A DNA stretch of 20,088 nucleotides from CAZFAT01 sp964517075 (lineage in GTDB: Bacteria > Acidobacteriota > Vicinamibacteria > Vicinamibacterales > SCN-69-37). The translations under genes and the position numbers were made by a program. Below, one piece after another: positions 7,153 to 17,006 of the stretch; positions within the stretch are counted from its first letter, which is position 1; each line of letters begins with the position of its first letter. The stretch is from the NCBI GenBank assembly GCA_964517075.1, contig CAZFAT010000102.1, positions 1 through 20,088 on the forward strand, given 5' to 3'. The notes beneath the pieces are model-generated. The model saw nothing but the letters and a program-made list of their open reading frames with translations, was not told the origin of the DNA and made no database searches.

Positions 7153-7845
7153 TCACACCATCCCCGGCAGCTCGCGGAGCGACGCGATGGCTTCGACATC
7201 GGCGGCGAGACCCGCAGGCGGGCCGCCGCGGGCAATCAGCACGCCGCGCATCCCCGCCCGGCGCGCGCCCTCGACGTCGTGACTCACGCTGTCGCCGACC
7301 ATCACCGCCTGGTCGGCGCGCACCCGCATCCGCTCCAGCGCGGTGCGGAAAATCGCCGGATGCGGCTTCATGTATCGCTCTTCCGGGGACGACACCGCAA
7401 CCGCGATGAGGCCGTTCAGCGAGAAATGGGATTGAAACGACGTCAGGCAGCGGTGCGAATTGGAAATCAGACCGAGCCCAATCCCGCGGTCCGCCAGGAT
7501 GCGAAACGTGTCCAGCACGTCGTCGTACAGCGAGAAGTGCTCGTGGGCGCCCCATTCCTCGTACAGTTCCCGGGCGGCCCGGTCCGCGCCGGGCGAGCCA
7601 CCGCCCATCAGTTCGATGATGCGGCGCGTGTACAGCAGGTAGAGATCCTCGTGATAGAGCTGGTCGGCCGCGTCGAGCACGGGTGAGGCCTGGGCCACGG
7701 CCGCCTCAAACCGAGTCGCGTCAATGGCCACACCGTGCCGGGCGCAGGCGTCGCGGTAGCCGCAGGCCTGGAACCGGGGCCCGGGCTCGATGAGGGTGAA
7801 ATCGACGTCGAAGAAGACGGCCGCGGTCGGCACCACCGCCGGCAA
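7153..7845 (-). CDS. HAD-superfamily hydrolase
   Basis: Up to 230 residues. The four haloacid dehalogenase motifs are present: motif I DVDFT (13-17; Asp13 nucleophile, Asp15 acid/base; Phe replaces the common Gly), motif II ISNS (127-130), motif III lysine in MKPHP (Lys160) and motif IV GDSVSHDVEGA (184-194). A helical cap (about 20-105) makes it a C1-type phosphatase of the phosphoglycolate phosphatase/YjjG kind; the substrate cannot be named. The start is uncertain: TTG 7845 is the longest, but it overlaps a TATAAT on the same strand (7850-7845), so GTG at 7836 or 7833 (MPTAAVFFDVD) may be used, possibly leaderless. The HIT gene follows at once. The gene diverges from ileS. Confidence 0.88.
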   Translation of the reverse strand: MPAVVPTAAVFFDVDFTLIEPGPRFQACGYRDACARHGVAIDATRFEAAVAQASPVLDAADQLYHEDLYLLYTRRIIELMGGGSPGADRAARELYEEWGAHEHFSLYDDVLDTFRILADRGIGLGLISNSHRCLTSFQSHFSLNGLIAVAVSSPEERYMKPHPAIFRTALERMRVRADQAVMVGDSVSHDVEGARRAGMRGVLIARGGPPAGLAADVEAIASLRELPGMV

Positions 7846-7852
7846 TTATAGA
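7845..7852. promoter_or_regulatory. Overlapping divergent -10 elements between the HAD gene and ileS
   Basis: On the minus strand 7850-7845 reads TATAAT, a perfect -10 hexamer pointing to the HAD gene. On the plus strand 7847-7852 reads TATAGA, a 4/6 match pointing to ileS. They share four base pairs, in the only AT-rich patch between the two coding regions. No good -35 is seen 16-18 bases upstream on either strand. A start about seven bases beyond the minus-strand hexamer would fall next to the GTG codons at 7836 and 7833. Confidence 0.45.
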
Positions 7853-7873
7853 ATGTTGGTTTTGCCACCCCCG

Positions 7874-10693
7874 ATGCGCGACTGGAAGGACACGCTCAAC
7901 CTCCCCCGGACGGATTTCCCGATGAAGGCGAATCTGCCGGCCACCGAGCCCGACACGCTCGCCCGTTGGGACGCCATGGATCTGTACGGCGCCATCCGCG
8001 AGCGGCGGAAGGGCCAGCCAACCTTCGTCCTGCACGACGGCCCGCCCTACGCCAACGGCCAGATTCATCTGGGAACCGCCCTCAACAAAGTCCTCAAGGA
8101 CTTCGTGGTGAAGTCCAAGTCGATGGCAGGGTTCGATGCGCCATACGTGCCCGGCTACGACTGTCACGGGTTGCCGATCGAGCTGAAGGTGGACCGTGAG
8201 TTGGGGTCGAAGAAGCGTGAGCTCTCGATCGCCGACTTTCGCCGGGAATGCCGCGCCTACGCGGACCGCTTCATTGGCGTGATGACCGACGAGTTCAAGC
8301 GCCTGGGCATCCTTGGCGAGTGGCAGCGGCCCTACGTCACGATGGACTTCCGCTACCAGGCGGCCATCGCGCGCGCGCTCGGCAAGCTCGTGGCCGGCGG
8401 CCTCGTCTACAAAGGCAAGAAGCCCGTGCACTGGTGCATTCACTGCCGCACGGCGCTGGCCGAAGCGGAGGTCGAGTATCGCGACCACACGTCGGCCTCG
8501 ATCTACGTCGAGTTCCCGCTCGCACCCGACAGCGCGGGCGAACTCGCCGCCCGGCTTCCCGCACTGGCTGGCCGCCAGGTGTCCGTCCTCATCTGGACCA
8601 CCACGCCCTGGACCATCCCGTCGAACCTGGCGGTGGCCTTTCACCCGGACTTCGACTACGCGGCCTACGACGTCGACGGACGGGCCATCATCGTCGCCGA
8701 AGCCCTCGCGGACCAGGTCGCCGCGGCAGCCGGACACACGTTTGGGCCGCCGCTCGCCCGCATGAAGGGCGCCCAGCTCGAGCGGCTGCGTTTCCGGCAT
8801 CCCCTCTACGCGCGCGATTCACTCGCCGTCCTCGGTGACTACGTCACGCTCGAGACCGGTACCGGCGCCGTGCACACCGCACCCGGCCATGGCGCGGACG
8901 ACTTCACCACGGGCCTCAGGTACGGGCTCGAGATCTACGCCCCGGTCGGCCCGGGCGGCCACTTCCTGGACACGGTCGAGCTCTTCGCCGGCCAGCGCGT
9001 CTTTGACGCGAACCCCCAGGTCGAAGCGGCGCTGCACGAGCGGGCCCGGCTCTGGCACCGCGAGTCGTTCAGCCACCAGTACCCGCACTGCTGGCGCTGC
9101 CACAACCCGGTGATCTTTCTGGCCACCGCGCAGTGGTTTGTACGGATGGACGGTGCGTTGCCGACATCGGAGGCGGGCCCGGACACGACGCTGCGCGAGG
9201 CCGCGCGGCAGGCGATCGAACGCGACGTGCGATGGTTCCCGGCCTGGGGCCGCGACCGCATCCTCCACATGGTGACGAGCCGGCCCGACTGGTGCATCTC
9301 GCGCCAGCGAGCCTGGGGCGTCCCCATCCCCGCGCTGGACTGCACGGCCTGCGGCGAAGCGGTGCTCACCGCCCGGCTCGTGGAGCGCGCCGCGGCCGTG
9401 TTCGACGTGCACGGCGCGGACGCGTGGTACGAGCGGCCGCTCGAGGAATTCGTGCCTGAAGGCCTCGCCTGTCCGGCCTGCGGCGGCACCGCGTTCGAGC
9501 GCGAACAGGACATCCTCGACGTCTGGTTCGATTCAGGCTCGAGCCACGAAGCCGTGCTGCCGTTCTGGCCCGGGCTGACCTGGCCGGCCGACATGTACCT
9601 CGAAGGCAGCGACCAGCATCGCGGCTGGTTCCAGAGCTCCCTGCTCGTCGGCCTCGGGACGCGGGGCCAGCCGCCGTACCGCAGCGTGCTCACGCACGGG
9701 TTCTTCATCGACGAAGACGGCCGCAAGATGTCCAAGTCGCTCGGCAACGTCGTGGCGCCACAGGACATCATCAAGCAGGGCGGCGCCGAGATCCTCCGGC
9801 TGTGGGTCGCGATGGTCGACTATCGCGAAGAGATGCGCATCAGCAAGGAGATCCTCGCCCGCGTTGTCGAGGCCTATCGGAAGATCCGGAACACGTTCCG
9901 GTATCTGCTGGCAAACCTGTACGACTTCGATCCGGGCCGCGATATCGTGCCGGCCGATCGGATGCACGAGGTCGACCGGTTCATGCTGGCGAGGTTTGCC
10001 CGGCTGACCGAGGACGTCCGCCGCCGGTACGAGGCCTACGAATTCCAGGCGGCGGTCCAGGCCATTACCGAGTTCGTCACCGTGGACCTCAGCGCGTTCT
10101 ACCTGGACGTCTCGAAAGATCGTCTCTACACGTTCCGCGCGGGCGACACGGCGCGCCGATCGGCGCAGACCGCGCAGTACGTGATGGCCGACGGGCTGTG
10201 CCGTCTGCTCGCCCCCCTGCTGTCGGTCACGGCGGACGAGATCTGGCAGTACCTCCCGGGCCGGAGGGACGCATCGGTGCACCTTGCGGAGTTTCCGGCC
10301 GCCACCGCGGCCTGGCGCGACGAGGCCCTCGAAGAACGGTGGCACGCCCTGCTGGACGTGCGGTCTGTCGTCAATCAGGCGCTCGAGGGCGCGCGGCAGC
10401 GCAAGGAGATCGGCAGCCCGCTGTCGGCCCACGTGGTGATTCGGGCCTCCGGACGCGTCGCCGATCTCCTCGAGCGGTACGCGACCGATCTGCCCATGCT
10501 CTTCATCACGTCGTCGGTCGACCTGGTTCGGGCGACAGACGGCACGCCCACACCCGTGGTCTCTCATGCGTCGGGCGAAAAGTGCCCACGCTGCTGGCGC
10601 TTCGTCGCCGACTCGGCCCCGGCCGGCGATCAGGCCGGCCTGTGCGGACGGTGCGTGGACGCCGTCGGAGGCGCTGTTGTCGCCCGCGCCTGA
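7874..10693 (+). CDS. ileS: Isoleucyl-tRNA synthetase
   Basis: A 939-residue class I synthetase that charges tRNA-Ile in the cytoplasm and edits misactivated valine. Motifs: PPYANGQIHLGTALNKVLKD with the HIGH-equivalent HLGT at 65-68, the CP1 editing insertion with TTPWTIPSNLAVAF, KMSKS at 618-622 (RKMSKSLGNVV) and a C-terminal zinc ribbon with Cys904, Cys907, Cys924 and Cys927. The last, plus the length, places it with the typical bacterial zinc-containing IleRS. The ATG at 7874 gives the family N-terminus MRDWKDTLNLPRTDFPMKANLP; an ATG at 7853 would add seven residues. Neither has a Shine-Dalgarno sequence. It is the first gene of a tight operon: lspA begins inside its last 17 bases. Confidence 0.97.
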   Translation: MRDWKDTLNLPRTDFPMKANLPATEPDTLARWDAMDLYGAIRERRKGQPTFVLHDGPPYANGQIHLGTALNKVLKDFVVKSKSMAGFDAPYVPGYDCHGLPIELKVDRELGSKKRELSIADFRRECRAYADRFIGVMTDEFKRLGILGEWQRPYVTMDFRYQAAIARALGKLVAGGLVYKGKKPVHWCIHCRTALAEAEVEYRDHTSASIYVEFPLAPDSAGELAARLPALAGRQVSVLIWTTTPWTIPSNLAVAFHPDFDYAAYDVDGRAIIVAEALADQVAAAAGHTFGPPLARMKGAQLERLRFRHPLYARDSLAVLGDYVTLETGTGAVHTAPGHGADDFTTGLRYGLEIYAPVGPGGHFLDTVELFAGQRVFDANPQVEAALHERARLWHRESFSHQYPHCWRCHNPVIFLATAQWFVRMDGALPTSEAGPDTTLREAARQAIERDVRWFPAWGRDRILHMVTSRPDWCISRQRAWGVPIPALDCTACGEAVLTARLVERAAAVFDVHGADAWYERPLEEFVPEGLACPACGGTAFEREQDILDVWFDSGSSHEAVLPFWPGLTWPADMYLEGSDQHRGWFQSSLLVGLGTRGQPPYRSVLTHGFFIDEDGRKMSKSLGNVVAPQDIIKQGGAEILRLWVAMVDYREEMRISKEILARVVEAYRKIRNTFRYLLANLYDFDPGRDIVPADRMHEVDRFMLARFARLTEDVRRRYEAYEFQAAVQAITEFVTVDLSAFYLDVSKDRLYTFRAGDTARRSAQTAQYVMADGLCRLLAPLLSVTADEIWQYLPGRRDASVHLAEFPAATAAWRDEALEERWHALLDVRSVVNQALEGARQRKEIGSPLSAHVVIRASGRVADLLERYATDLPMLFITSSVDLVRATDGTPTPVVSHASGEKCPRCWRFVADSAPAGDQAGLCGRCVDAVGGAVVARA
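10667..10671 (+). promoter_or_regulatory. Ribosome binding site deciding the lspA TTG start
   Basis: GGAGG with five bases before TTG 10677, inside the end of ileS. It is the strongest Shine-Dalgarno sequence near the expected lspA start and supports a TTG initiation codon. Confidence 0.75.
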
Positions 10694-11231
10694 AGACAGC
10701 GTCACCGCGCCGCCGCCCGCCGCCGCCCCGCCGCGCCCGTCCTTCCGCCTCGGGCTGCTCTGGTGGACGACGGTGGCGATCGTCGTCTTCGATCAGATCA
10801 CGAAGGCCGCCGTCCGCAGTCACCTGCCGCTGCACGGGAGCCGCCCGGTGCTCGCGGGAGTCCTGGACCTGATTCACGTGCAGAACGCCGGCGTGGCGTT
10901 CGGGCTCATGAACGACTTCGCCCATCCGCAGCGCGGGCTGCTGACCATGGGACTCGCGCTCGCCGCGCTCATCGGCATCGGCTACTATGCGCGGCAGCTT
11001 CATCCGGGCGAACGGCTCGCCCGCGTCGGCCTGTCGCTGATCCTGGGCGGCGCGATTGGCAACCTGATCGATCGCGTGCGCGACGGGTTCGTGGTGGATT
11101 TCATCGACGTCTACTGGCGGGACTGGCACTTCTGGGCGTTCAACGTGGCGGACGCCGCCATCACCGTGGGCGCCGCGCTCGTCTTCCTCGAGCTCCTGCG
11201 GGGCAACCGACATGCATCCCATCCTGTTTGA
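10677..11231 (+). CDS. lspA: Lipoprotein signal peptidase (signal peptidase II)
   Basis: A 184-residue, four-span inner-membrane aspartyl protease that cleaves the signal peptide of diacylglyceryl-modified prolipoproteins before the lipobox cysteine. LspA marks: FDQITK (38-43), VQNAGVAFG (68-76), GGAIGNLIDR (124-133), VVDFIDVYW (139-147, catalytic Asp141) and AFNVADAAITVG (154-165, catalytic Asp159). The start is set by a perfect GGAGG at 10667-10671 five bases before TTG 10677; no ATG or GTG lies near the expected N-terminus. This gives a Pro/Ala-rich N-terminal tail of about 24 residues before the first membrane segment. The gene overlaps ileS by 17 bases and lgt by 20. Lgt performs the preceding step on the same substrates. 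Confidence 0.95.
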   Translation: MSPAPEDSVTAPPPAAAPPRPSFRLGLLWWTTVAIVVFDQITKAAVRSHLPLHGSRPVLAGVLDLIHVQNAGVAFGLMNDFAHPQRGLLTMGLALAALIGIGYYARQLHPGERLARVGLSLILGGAIGNLIDRVRDGFVVDFIDVYWRDWHFWAFNVADAAITVGAALVFLELLRGNRHASHPV

Positions 11232-11985
11232 GATCGGCAACTGGCCGGTGTACTCCTACGGCGTCCTCCTGGCGCTGGCCTATCTGGCCGGCCTGCAACT
11301 GGCCGTCGTCCGTGGCCGGCGCGCGGGCCTTGACGGCGCCCGGGTGATGGACCTGGGCATCTATCTCATCATCGCGGCCCTCGTCGGCGCGAAGCTCATG
11401 CTCATCGTCGTCGACTTCAATTACTTCCGCCAGCAGCCGCGCGAACTGCTGTCGCTCGTGCGGGCGGCCGGCGTCTTCTACGGCGGCCTGATCGCCGCGT
11501 TTGCCGTCGCCGTCGTGCTGATCCGTCGCTACCGCCTCCCGCTGTGGCAGACGACCGACGCGTTCGCGCCCGGCATCGCACTCGGCCACGTCGTCGGACG
11601 TCTGGGATGTCTGCTGGCCGGGTGCTGCTATGGCCGGCCCACAGATCTGCCTTGGGGCATCACCTTCACCGATCCCGCCGCCGCGGCTAACGTGGGCACT
11701 CCGCTCGGCCTGCCGCTGCATCCCACCCAGGCGTACGAAGCGGGGACCGAACTCCTGATCCTGCTCTTCCTCCTGGCCACCGAGCGCCGGGGACGACCGT
11801 TCCCCGGCCGCACGTTCTGGTCGTACATGCTGCTGTACGCCATCTCGCGATTCATCATCGAGTTCTTCCGCGGCGACGACCGGGGCACGCTGATGGGCCT
11901 GTCCACGTCCCAGGCGGTGTCCGTGGTGCTGGCGCCGGTGGCGCTGGTCATGCTCCTCCGCCTGCGACGCCGCACGGAGGCTTGA
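11212..11985 (+). CDS. lgt: Prolipoprotein diacylglyceryl transferase
   Basis: A 257-residue polytopic inner-membrane enzyme that transfers diacylglycerol from phosphatidylglycerol to the lipobox cysteine, the first step of lipoprotein maturation. Family features: an N-terminal PILFEIGNWPVYSYGVLLALAY, GVFYGG (87-92; Tyr occupies the position of the E. coli active-site region His103, as in many Lgt proteins), the Lgt signature GHVVGRLGCLLAGCCYGRPTD (125-145, with Arg130), HPTQAYE (170-176) and the C-terminal RFIIEFFRGDDRG (213-225). The ATG at 11212 lies 20 bases before the lspA stop, with CGGGG upstream. lspA and lgt in one operon give two successive steps of one pathway. The third enzyme, Lnt, is not in the window. 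Confidence 0.96.
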   Translation: MHPILFEIGNWPVYSYGVLLALAYLAGLQLAVVRGRRAGLDGARVMDLGIYLIIAALVGAKLMLIVVDFNYFRQQPRELLSLVRAAGVFYGGLIAAFAVAVVLIRRYRLPLWQTTDAFAPGIALGHVVGRLGCLLAGCCYGRPTDLPWGITFTDPAAAANVGTPLGLPLHPTQAYEAGTELLILLFLLATERRGRPFPGRTFWSYMLLYAISRFIIEFFRGDDRGTLMGLSTSQAVSVVLAPVALVMLLRLRRRTEA

Positions 11986-12004
11986 CACGCCGCGTCCGAC
12001 GATC

Positions 12005-13030
12005 ATGTCTGCCCGACCGCGCCCGCGCTCCGGCGGGGCGTCCCCGGACTCGACACCGCCGCCGACAGCTGTCCCGGTCGACGGGCCACCCGCGCGCGAA
12101 GAGGACTTCGACGTTTCGGACGCCGAGGTGGGCCAGCGCCTCGATGTCGTCGTCGCGAAACATCTGCCGGAGATTTCCCGGTCGGAGATCCAGCGCCTGG
12201 TTCGCGCGGGCCATATCACCCTCTCGCGCGGCAAAGCCCGACGCTCAACCGCCCTCTCGGCCGGACTCCGCGTTCATGTCGTCGTCCCGGCGCCTCGAGC
12301 GGCCACGCCGGCGGCGGAAGACCTGCCCCTGTCCCTGCTGTATGACGATGAGGACGTCGTGGTGATTGACAAGCCGCCGGGCATGGTCGTGCACCCGGCC
12401 GCGGGCCACCGCGACGGGACCCTGGTCAACGCGCTGCTGCACCACGTCCGCGGTCTCAGCGGTATCGGCGGCGAGGAGCGGCCCGGCATCGTCCACCGTC
12501 TGGATCGCGGCACGTCGGGCGTGATGGTGGTGGCGAAGCACGACCGCGCGCACCGCGAGCTCGCACGGCAGTTTCACGATCGCCTGGTCGGCAAGGAGTA
12601 CCTGGCGCTGGTCTGGGGCCGGCCGGTACGCGGACAGCTGTTCGACCGTCCCATCGGCCGCGATCCTCGCAATCGGCAACGCATGTCCACGCGATCTCGC
12701 CGTGCGCGCGAGGCGGCGACCCGGATTCTCAGTGTCGAGCCGCTCGGGCCCGTCTCGCTGGTGCGGCTCACCATCGGCACCGGCCGGACGCACCAGATTC
12801 GGGTCCACCTCAGCGACGCGGGCTTCGCCGTCGTCGGCGATGCGGTCTACGGCGGAAAACGGGCACGCGCGGGCGGACCGGGCGTGCTGGCCGCCCTCGA
12901 ACGCCCCTTCCTGCACGCGTCCCGCATCGAATTCACGCATCCGACCGGAGGCCAGCGGGTGATGGTCGAGGCGCCGCTCGCGGCGGACCTCGCCGACCTC
13001 CTCGCCCGACTGCGTCAGGAGCACCGATGA
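12005..13030 (+). CDS. RluA/RluD-family 23S rRNA pseudouridine synthase
   Basis: A 341-residue protein. After a low-complexity Pro/Ala/Ser-rich tail (about 1-33) comes an S4 RNA-binding domain (about 43-95; QRLDVVVAKHLPEISRSEIQRLVRAGHI) and then the RluA catalytic domain: YDDEDVVVIDKPPGMVVHPAAGH (113-135), HRLDRGTSGVMVVAK (164-178, catalytic Asp167) and GTGRTHQIRVHL (258-269). S4 plus this catalytic core matches the RluD group, which isomerises uridines in helix 69 of 23S rRNA; RluC has the same architecture, so no symbol is given. The ATG at 12005 has no ribosome site; a shorter version starting nearer residue 30 is possible, but no better start codon is seen. It is 19 bases after lgt and overlaps the NUDIX gene (ATGA). 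Confidence 0.92.
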   Translation: MSARPRPRSGGASPDSTPPPTAVPVDGPPAREEDFDVSDAEVGQRLDVVVAKHLPEISRSEIQRLVRAGHITLSRGKARRSTALSAGLRVHVVVPAPRAATPAAEDLPLSLLYDDEDVVVIDKPPGMVVHPAAGHRDGTLVNALLHHVRGLSGIGGEERPGIVHRLDRGTSGVMVVAKHDRAHRELARQFHDRLVGKEYLALVWGRPVRGQLFDRPIGRDPRNRQRMSTRSRRAREAATRILSVEPLGPVSLVRLTIGTGRTHQIRVHLSDAGFAVVGDAVYGGKRARAGGPGVLAALERPFLHASRIEFTHPTGGQRVMVEAPLAADLADLLARLRQEHR

Positions 13031-13572
13031 AACCGCGCCGCGTCCGCCGAACCCGCATCTTCTCCGGCAAGGTGTTTCGCGTGGAACGGGATCTCGTGCG
13101 ACTGGCCAACGGGCGAACCGTGCCCATGGAGATCGTGCGCCATCGCGGGTCGGTCGTGCTGCTGCCACAGCCGTCGCCGGGCCGCGTCATTCTGGTCCGC
13201 CAGTTCCGCTACGTGGTCGGACGATGGATCTGGGAACTGCCGGCGGGATCGCTCGAACGCGGCGAAACGCCGGCCAGGGCGGCACGGCGCGAGTGCGAGG
13301 AAGAGACGGGATGCCGACCGGGCCGGGTGCGGCGGCTGGGCGCGTATTATCCGAGCCCGGGATTCTGCGACGAGGTGATGCTCTTCTACGTGTGCGCGGC
13401 GCTCACGCGTCCCGCGCGGGCGGCGGCGCGCGACGTCGACGAAGAACTCGAGCCCCGGGTGTTCACGGTGCGCGAGGCGTGGCGGCTCGTCGATCGGGGC
13501 GAGATTCTGGACATGAAGACGCTGGCGGGTCTGGTGCTGTTGAACCGACGGGCCAAACGACGTCGGGCGTAG
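13027..13572 (+). CDS. NUDIX hydrolase, ADP-ribose pyrophosphatase-like
   Basis: A 181-residue protein. The NUDIX box GX5EX7REXXEEXG runs from Gly74 to Gly95 (Glu80, Arg88-Glu89, Glu92-Glu93) and binds the metal for diphosphate hydrolysis. The preceding VRHRGSVVLLP and RQFRYVVGRWIWELPAG are typical of the ADP-ribose pyrophosphatase (NudF-like) group, which splits ADP-ribose to AMP and ribose 5-phosphate; other nucleotide-sugar substrates cannot be excluded. AGGAG at 13017-13021 precedes the ATG by five bases, and the start overlaps the pseudouridine synthase stop. Its last residues (KRRRA) and TAG stop are encoded by the left arm of a 59-bp palindrome, so the C-terminal tail may be a by-product of that element. 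It is the last gene of the ileS operon. Confidence 0.92.
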   Translation: MKPRRVRRTRIFSGKVFRVERDLVRLANGRTVPMEIVRHRGSVVLLPQPSPGRVILVRQFRYVVGRWIWELPAGSLERGETPARAARRECEEETGCRPGRVRRLGAYYPSPGFCDEVMLFYVCAALTRPARAAARDVDEELEPRVFTVREAWRLVDRGEILDMKTLAGLVLLNRRAKRRRA

Positions 13573-13613
13573 TTTCCGGAAATAGTTTCCGGAAATTACG
13601 CCCGACGTCGTTT
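13555..13613. repeat. 59-bp near-perfect palindrome, probable terminator or dispersed repeat
   Basis: The outer arms, AAACGACGTCGGGCGTA (13555-13571) and its exact reverse complement (13597-13613), pair over 17 bp. The inside (13572-13596) continues the symmetry: it contains the self-complementary TTTCCGGAAA twice, as two tandem 13-mers AGTTTCCGGAAAT (13571-13583 and 13584-13596). Folded around base 13584 the whole is a 29-bp stem with only two G-T pairs. A TTTTCTTGTT run (13611-13620) follows on the plus strand, so it should terminate the ileS-NUDIX operon; the minus-strand side has no T-run. It fills the NUDIX-lon gap and contributes the NUDIX stop codon. The 15-mer AACGACGTCGGGCGT is also found at 4053-4067. 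Confidence 0.85.
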
Positions 13614-13620
13614 TCTTGTT

Positions 13621-16056
<2,436 letters not shown>

Positions 16057-16178
16057 CACTGTCTCCTTTCCGCGGCGGGCCGACCGGGCCCGCTCAACCC
16101 GCACAGCGAGGAGACGTCTCGCCGTGCGAAGGCGCTTACTCTATTAGACGCGGGCGGGAACGAACCGGGCGTGCGCGC

Positions 16179-16200
16179 GGTCCCGCCGTTCGGCGGGACC
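16179..16200 (-). other. GC-rich hairpin between dksA and lon
   Basis: GGTCCCGCC (16179-16187) and GGCGGGACC (16192-16200) form a perfect 9-bp stem with a four-base loop. It starts about 33 bases after the dksA stop in the transcribed direction. No T-run follows, so it may be a weak terminator, a processing or stability structure, or part of the lon leader. The lon leader (16057-16178) also has a GTCTAAT (minus strand, 16149-16143), a possible -10 about 87 bases before the lon ATG, without a good -35. Confidence 0.4.
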
Positions 16201-16233
16201 TGCGCGACTCGGAAGGAGGCGGAGGGCGCCGAA

Positions 16234-16680
16234 CTAGTTCAAGTCGAGCAGGAAACCGGTGGACCGCCGCTGCGACAACTGACGTTCCCGCTGCTGGGCG
16301 ATCTCCCGCGCTTCCTCGCAGTCCTTGCACCGGACCGCAAACGGCAGCGCTCGCAGCCGACGCTCGGAAATCTCGTCGCCGCACTCGAAGCAGTAGCCGT
16401 AGGTCTGTTCGTCCAGCCGGGCCAGCGCTTCCTCAATCTTGTGCAGCGTCTCGGACTTCATCTGGATCAACGCCAGCTCGATGTCGTCCTGAATGTCCGC
16501 CTCGGAGGCTTCGGCCGCATCCAGCACGCCCTGGCCTTCACCCGACGCGCCGACCGCCCGGACATCGCGCATTTTCTCCTGAACCTCGCTCAGAATCTCG
16601 CGCCGACGTTCCTCCAGAATCTTCTTCAGCTCAACATAGCGGTCCTGCGCCATCGTCGGCTGGTTGCTCCGTGCGCTCAT
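16234..16680 (-). CDS. dksA: DksA/TraR-family zinc-finger transcription factor
   Basis: A 148-residue protein. DksA binds the secondary channel of RNA polymerase and, with (p)ppGpp, reprogrammes rRNA and biosynthetic promoters. Visible: an N-terminal coiled coil (about 12-93), a C4 zinc finger with Cys97, Cys100, Cys118 and Cys121 (CFECGDEISERRLRALPFAVRCKDC region) and a C-terminal helix. The coiled-coil tip of E. coli DksA carries DPADRA; here the likely tip is DAAEAS (54-59), so the second acidic residue is Glu and the last Ala is Ser. The ATG at 16680 has AAGGAGAAGG upstream. A strong sigma-54-type promoter lies 70 bases upstream. The gene sits among lon and rel. Family firm; full functional equivalence to E. 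coli DksA is not shown. Confidence 0.9.
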   Translation of the reverse strand: MSARSNQPTMAQDRYVELKKILEERRREILSEVQEKMRDVRAVGASGEGQGVLDAAEASEADIQDDIELALIQMKSETLHKIEEALARLDEQTYGYCFECGDEISERRLRALPFAVRCKDCEEAREIAQQRERQLSQRRSTGFLLDLN

Positions 16681-16749
16681 TGCCTGACCTTCTCCTTCCT
16701 TGTCGTGCCTGGTCGTGAATCCCCAGTCGTGCCAGTCGCAATCACGCCA

Positions 16750-16765
16750 AGCAATAACAGTGCCA
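16750..16765 (-). promoter_or_regulatory. Candidate sigma-54 (-24/-12) promoter upstream of dksA
   Basis: Read on the minus strand, 16765-16750 is TGGCACTGTTATTGCT. The sigma-54 consensus is TGGCACG, four free bases, then TTGCW; only the seventh base differs, and the 10-base distance between the invariant GG and GC is exact. A start about 12 bases on (near 16739) would leave a leader of about 60 bases before the dksA ATG. An inverted repeat ACCTG-N8-CAGGT (16765-16782) abuts the -24 element and TGTCGTCGGCGACA (16860-16873) lies about 95-110 bases upstream, where an enhancer-binding activator could sit. The match is direct; function is inferred. Confidence 0.6.
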
Positions 16766-17006
16766 CCTGGATCTCATCAGGTCCGACCTTGATAGGCGGC
16801 TCGCACCACTGGCCGTGGACTCGCCGGTGTCATTGTTTCGCTACGCCCCACCTTACGGATGTCGTCGGCGACACGTTGACCATTCTCCCTGTGACAGCGC
16901 CGCTGGCCCGGACCAGGAATGGCTCTGCCTTTCGTGCCTTAGACGACCGTGAGGCCGTTCCTGTTCTCCAGGGGCGGGTGGGTCAGTTGCCCGCAGGAGT
17001 CGGCGA

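Noticed and set aside
6055..7686. Plus-strand open frame of about 540 codons across prmC, the HIT gene and the HAD gene
   Set aside because: It spans three well-supported genes in other frames or strands and shows no recognisable motif.
16057..16104. Longer lon start adding 16 residues
   Set aside because: The internal ATG at 16056 has an excellent AAGGAGA ribosome site and gives the normal Lon N-terminus.
16111..16120. GAGACGTCTC palindrome in the lon leader as a heat-shock operator
   Set aside because: It is only 10 bp and does not match CIRCE or another operator I can name.
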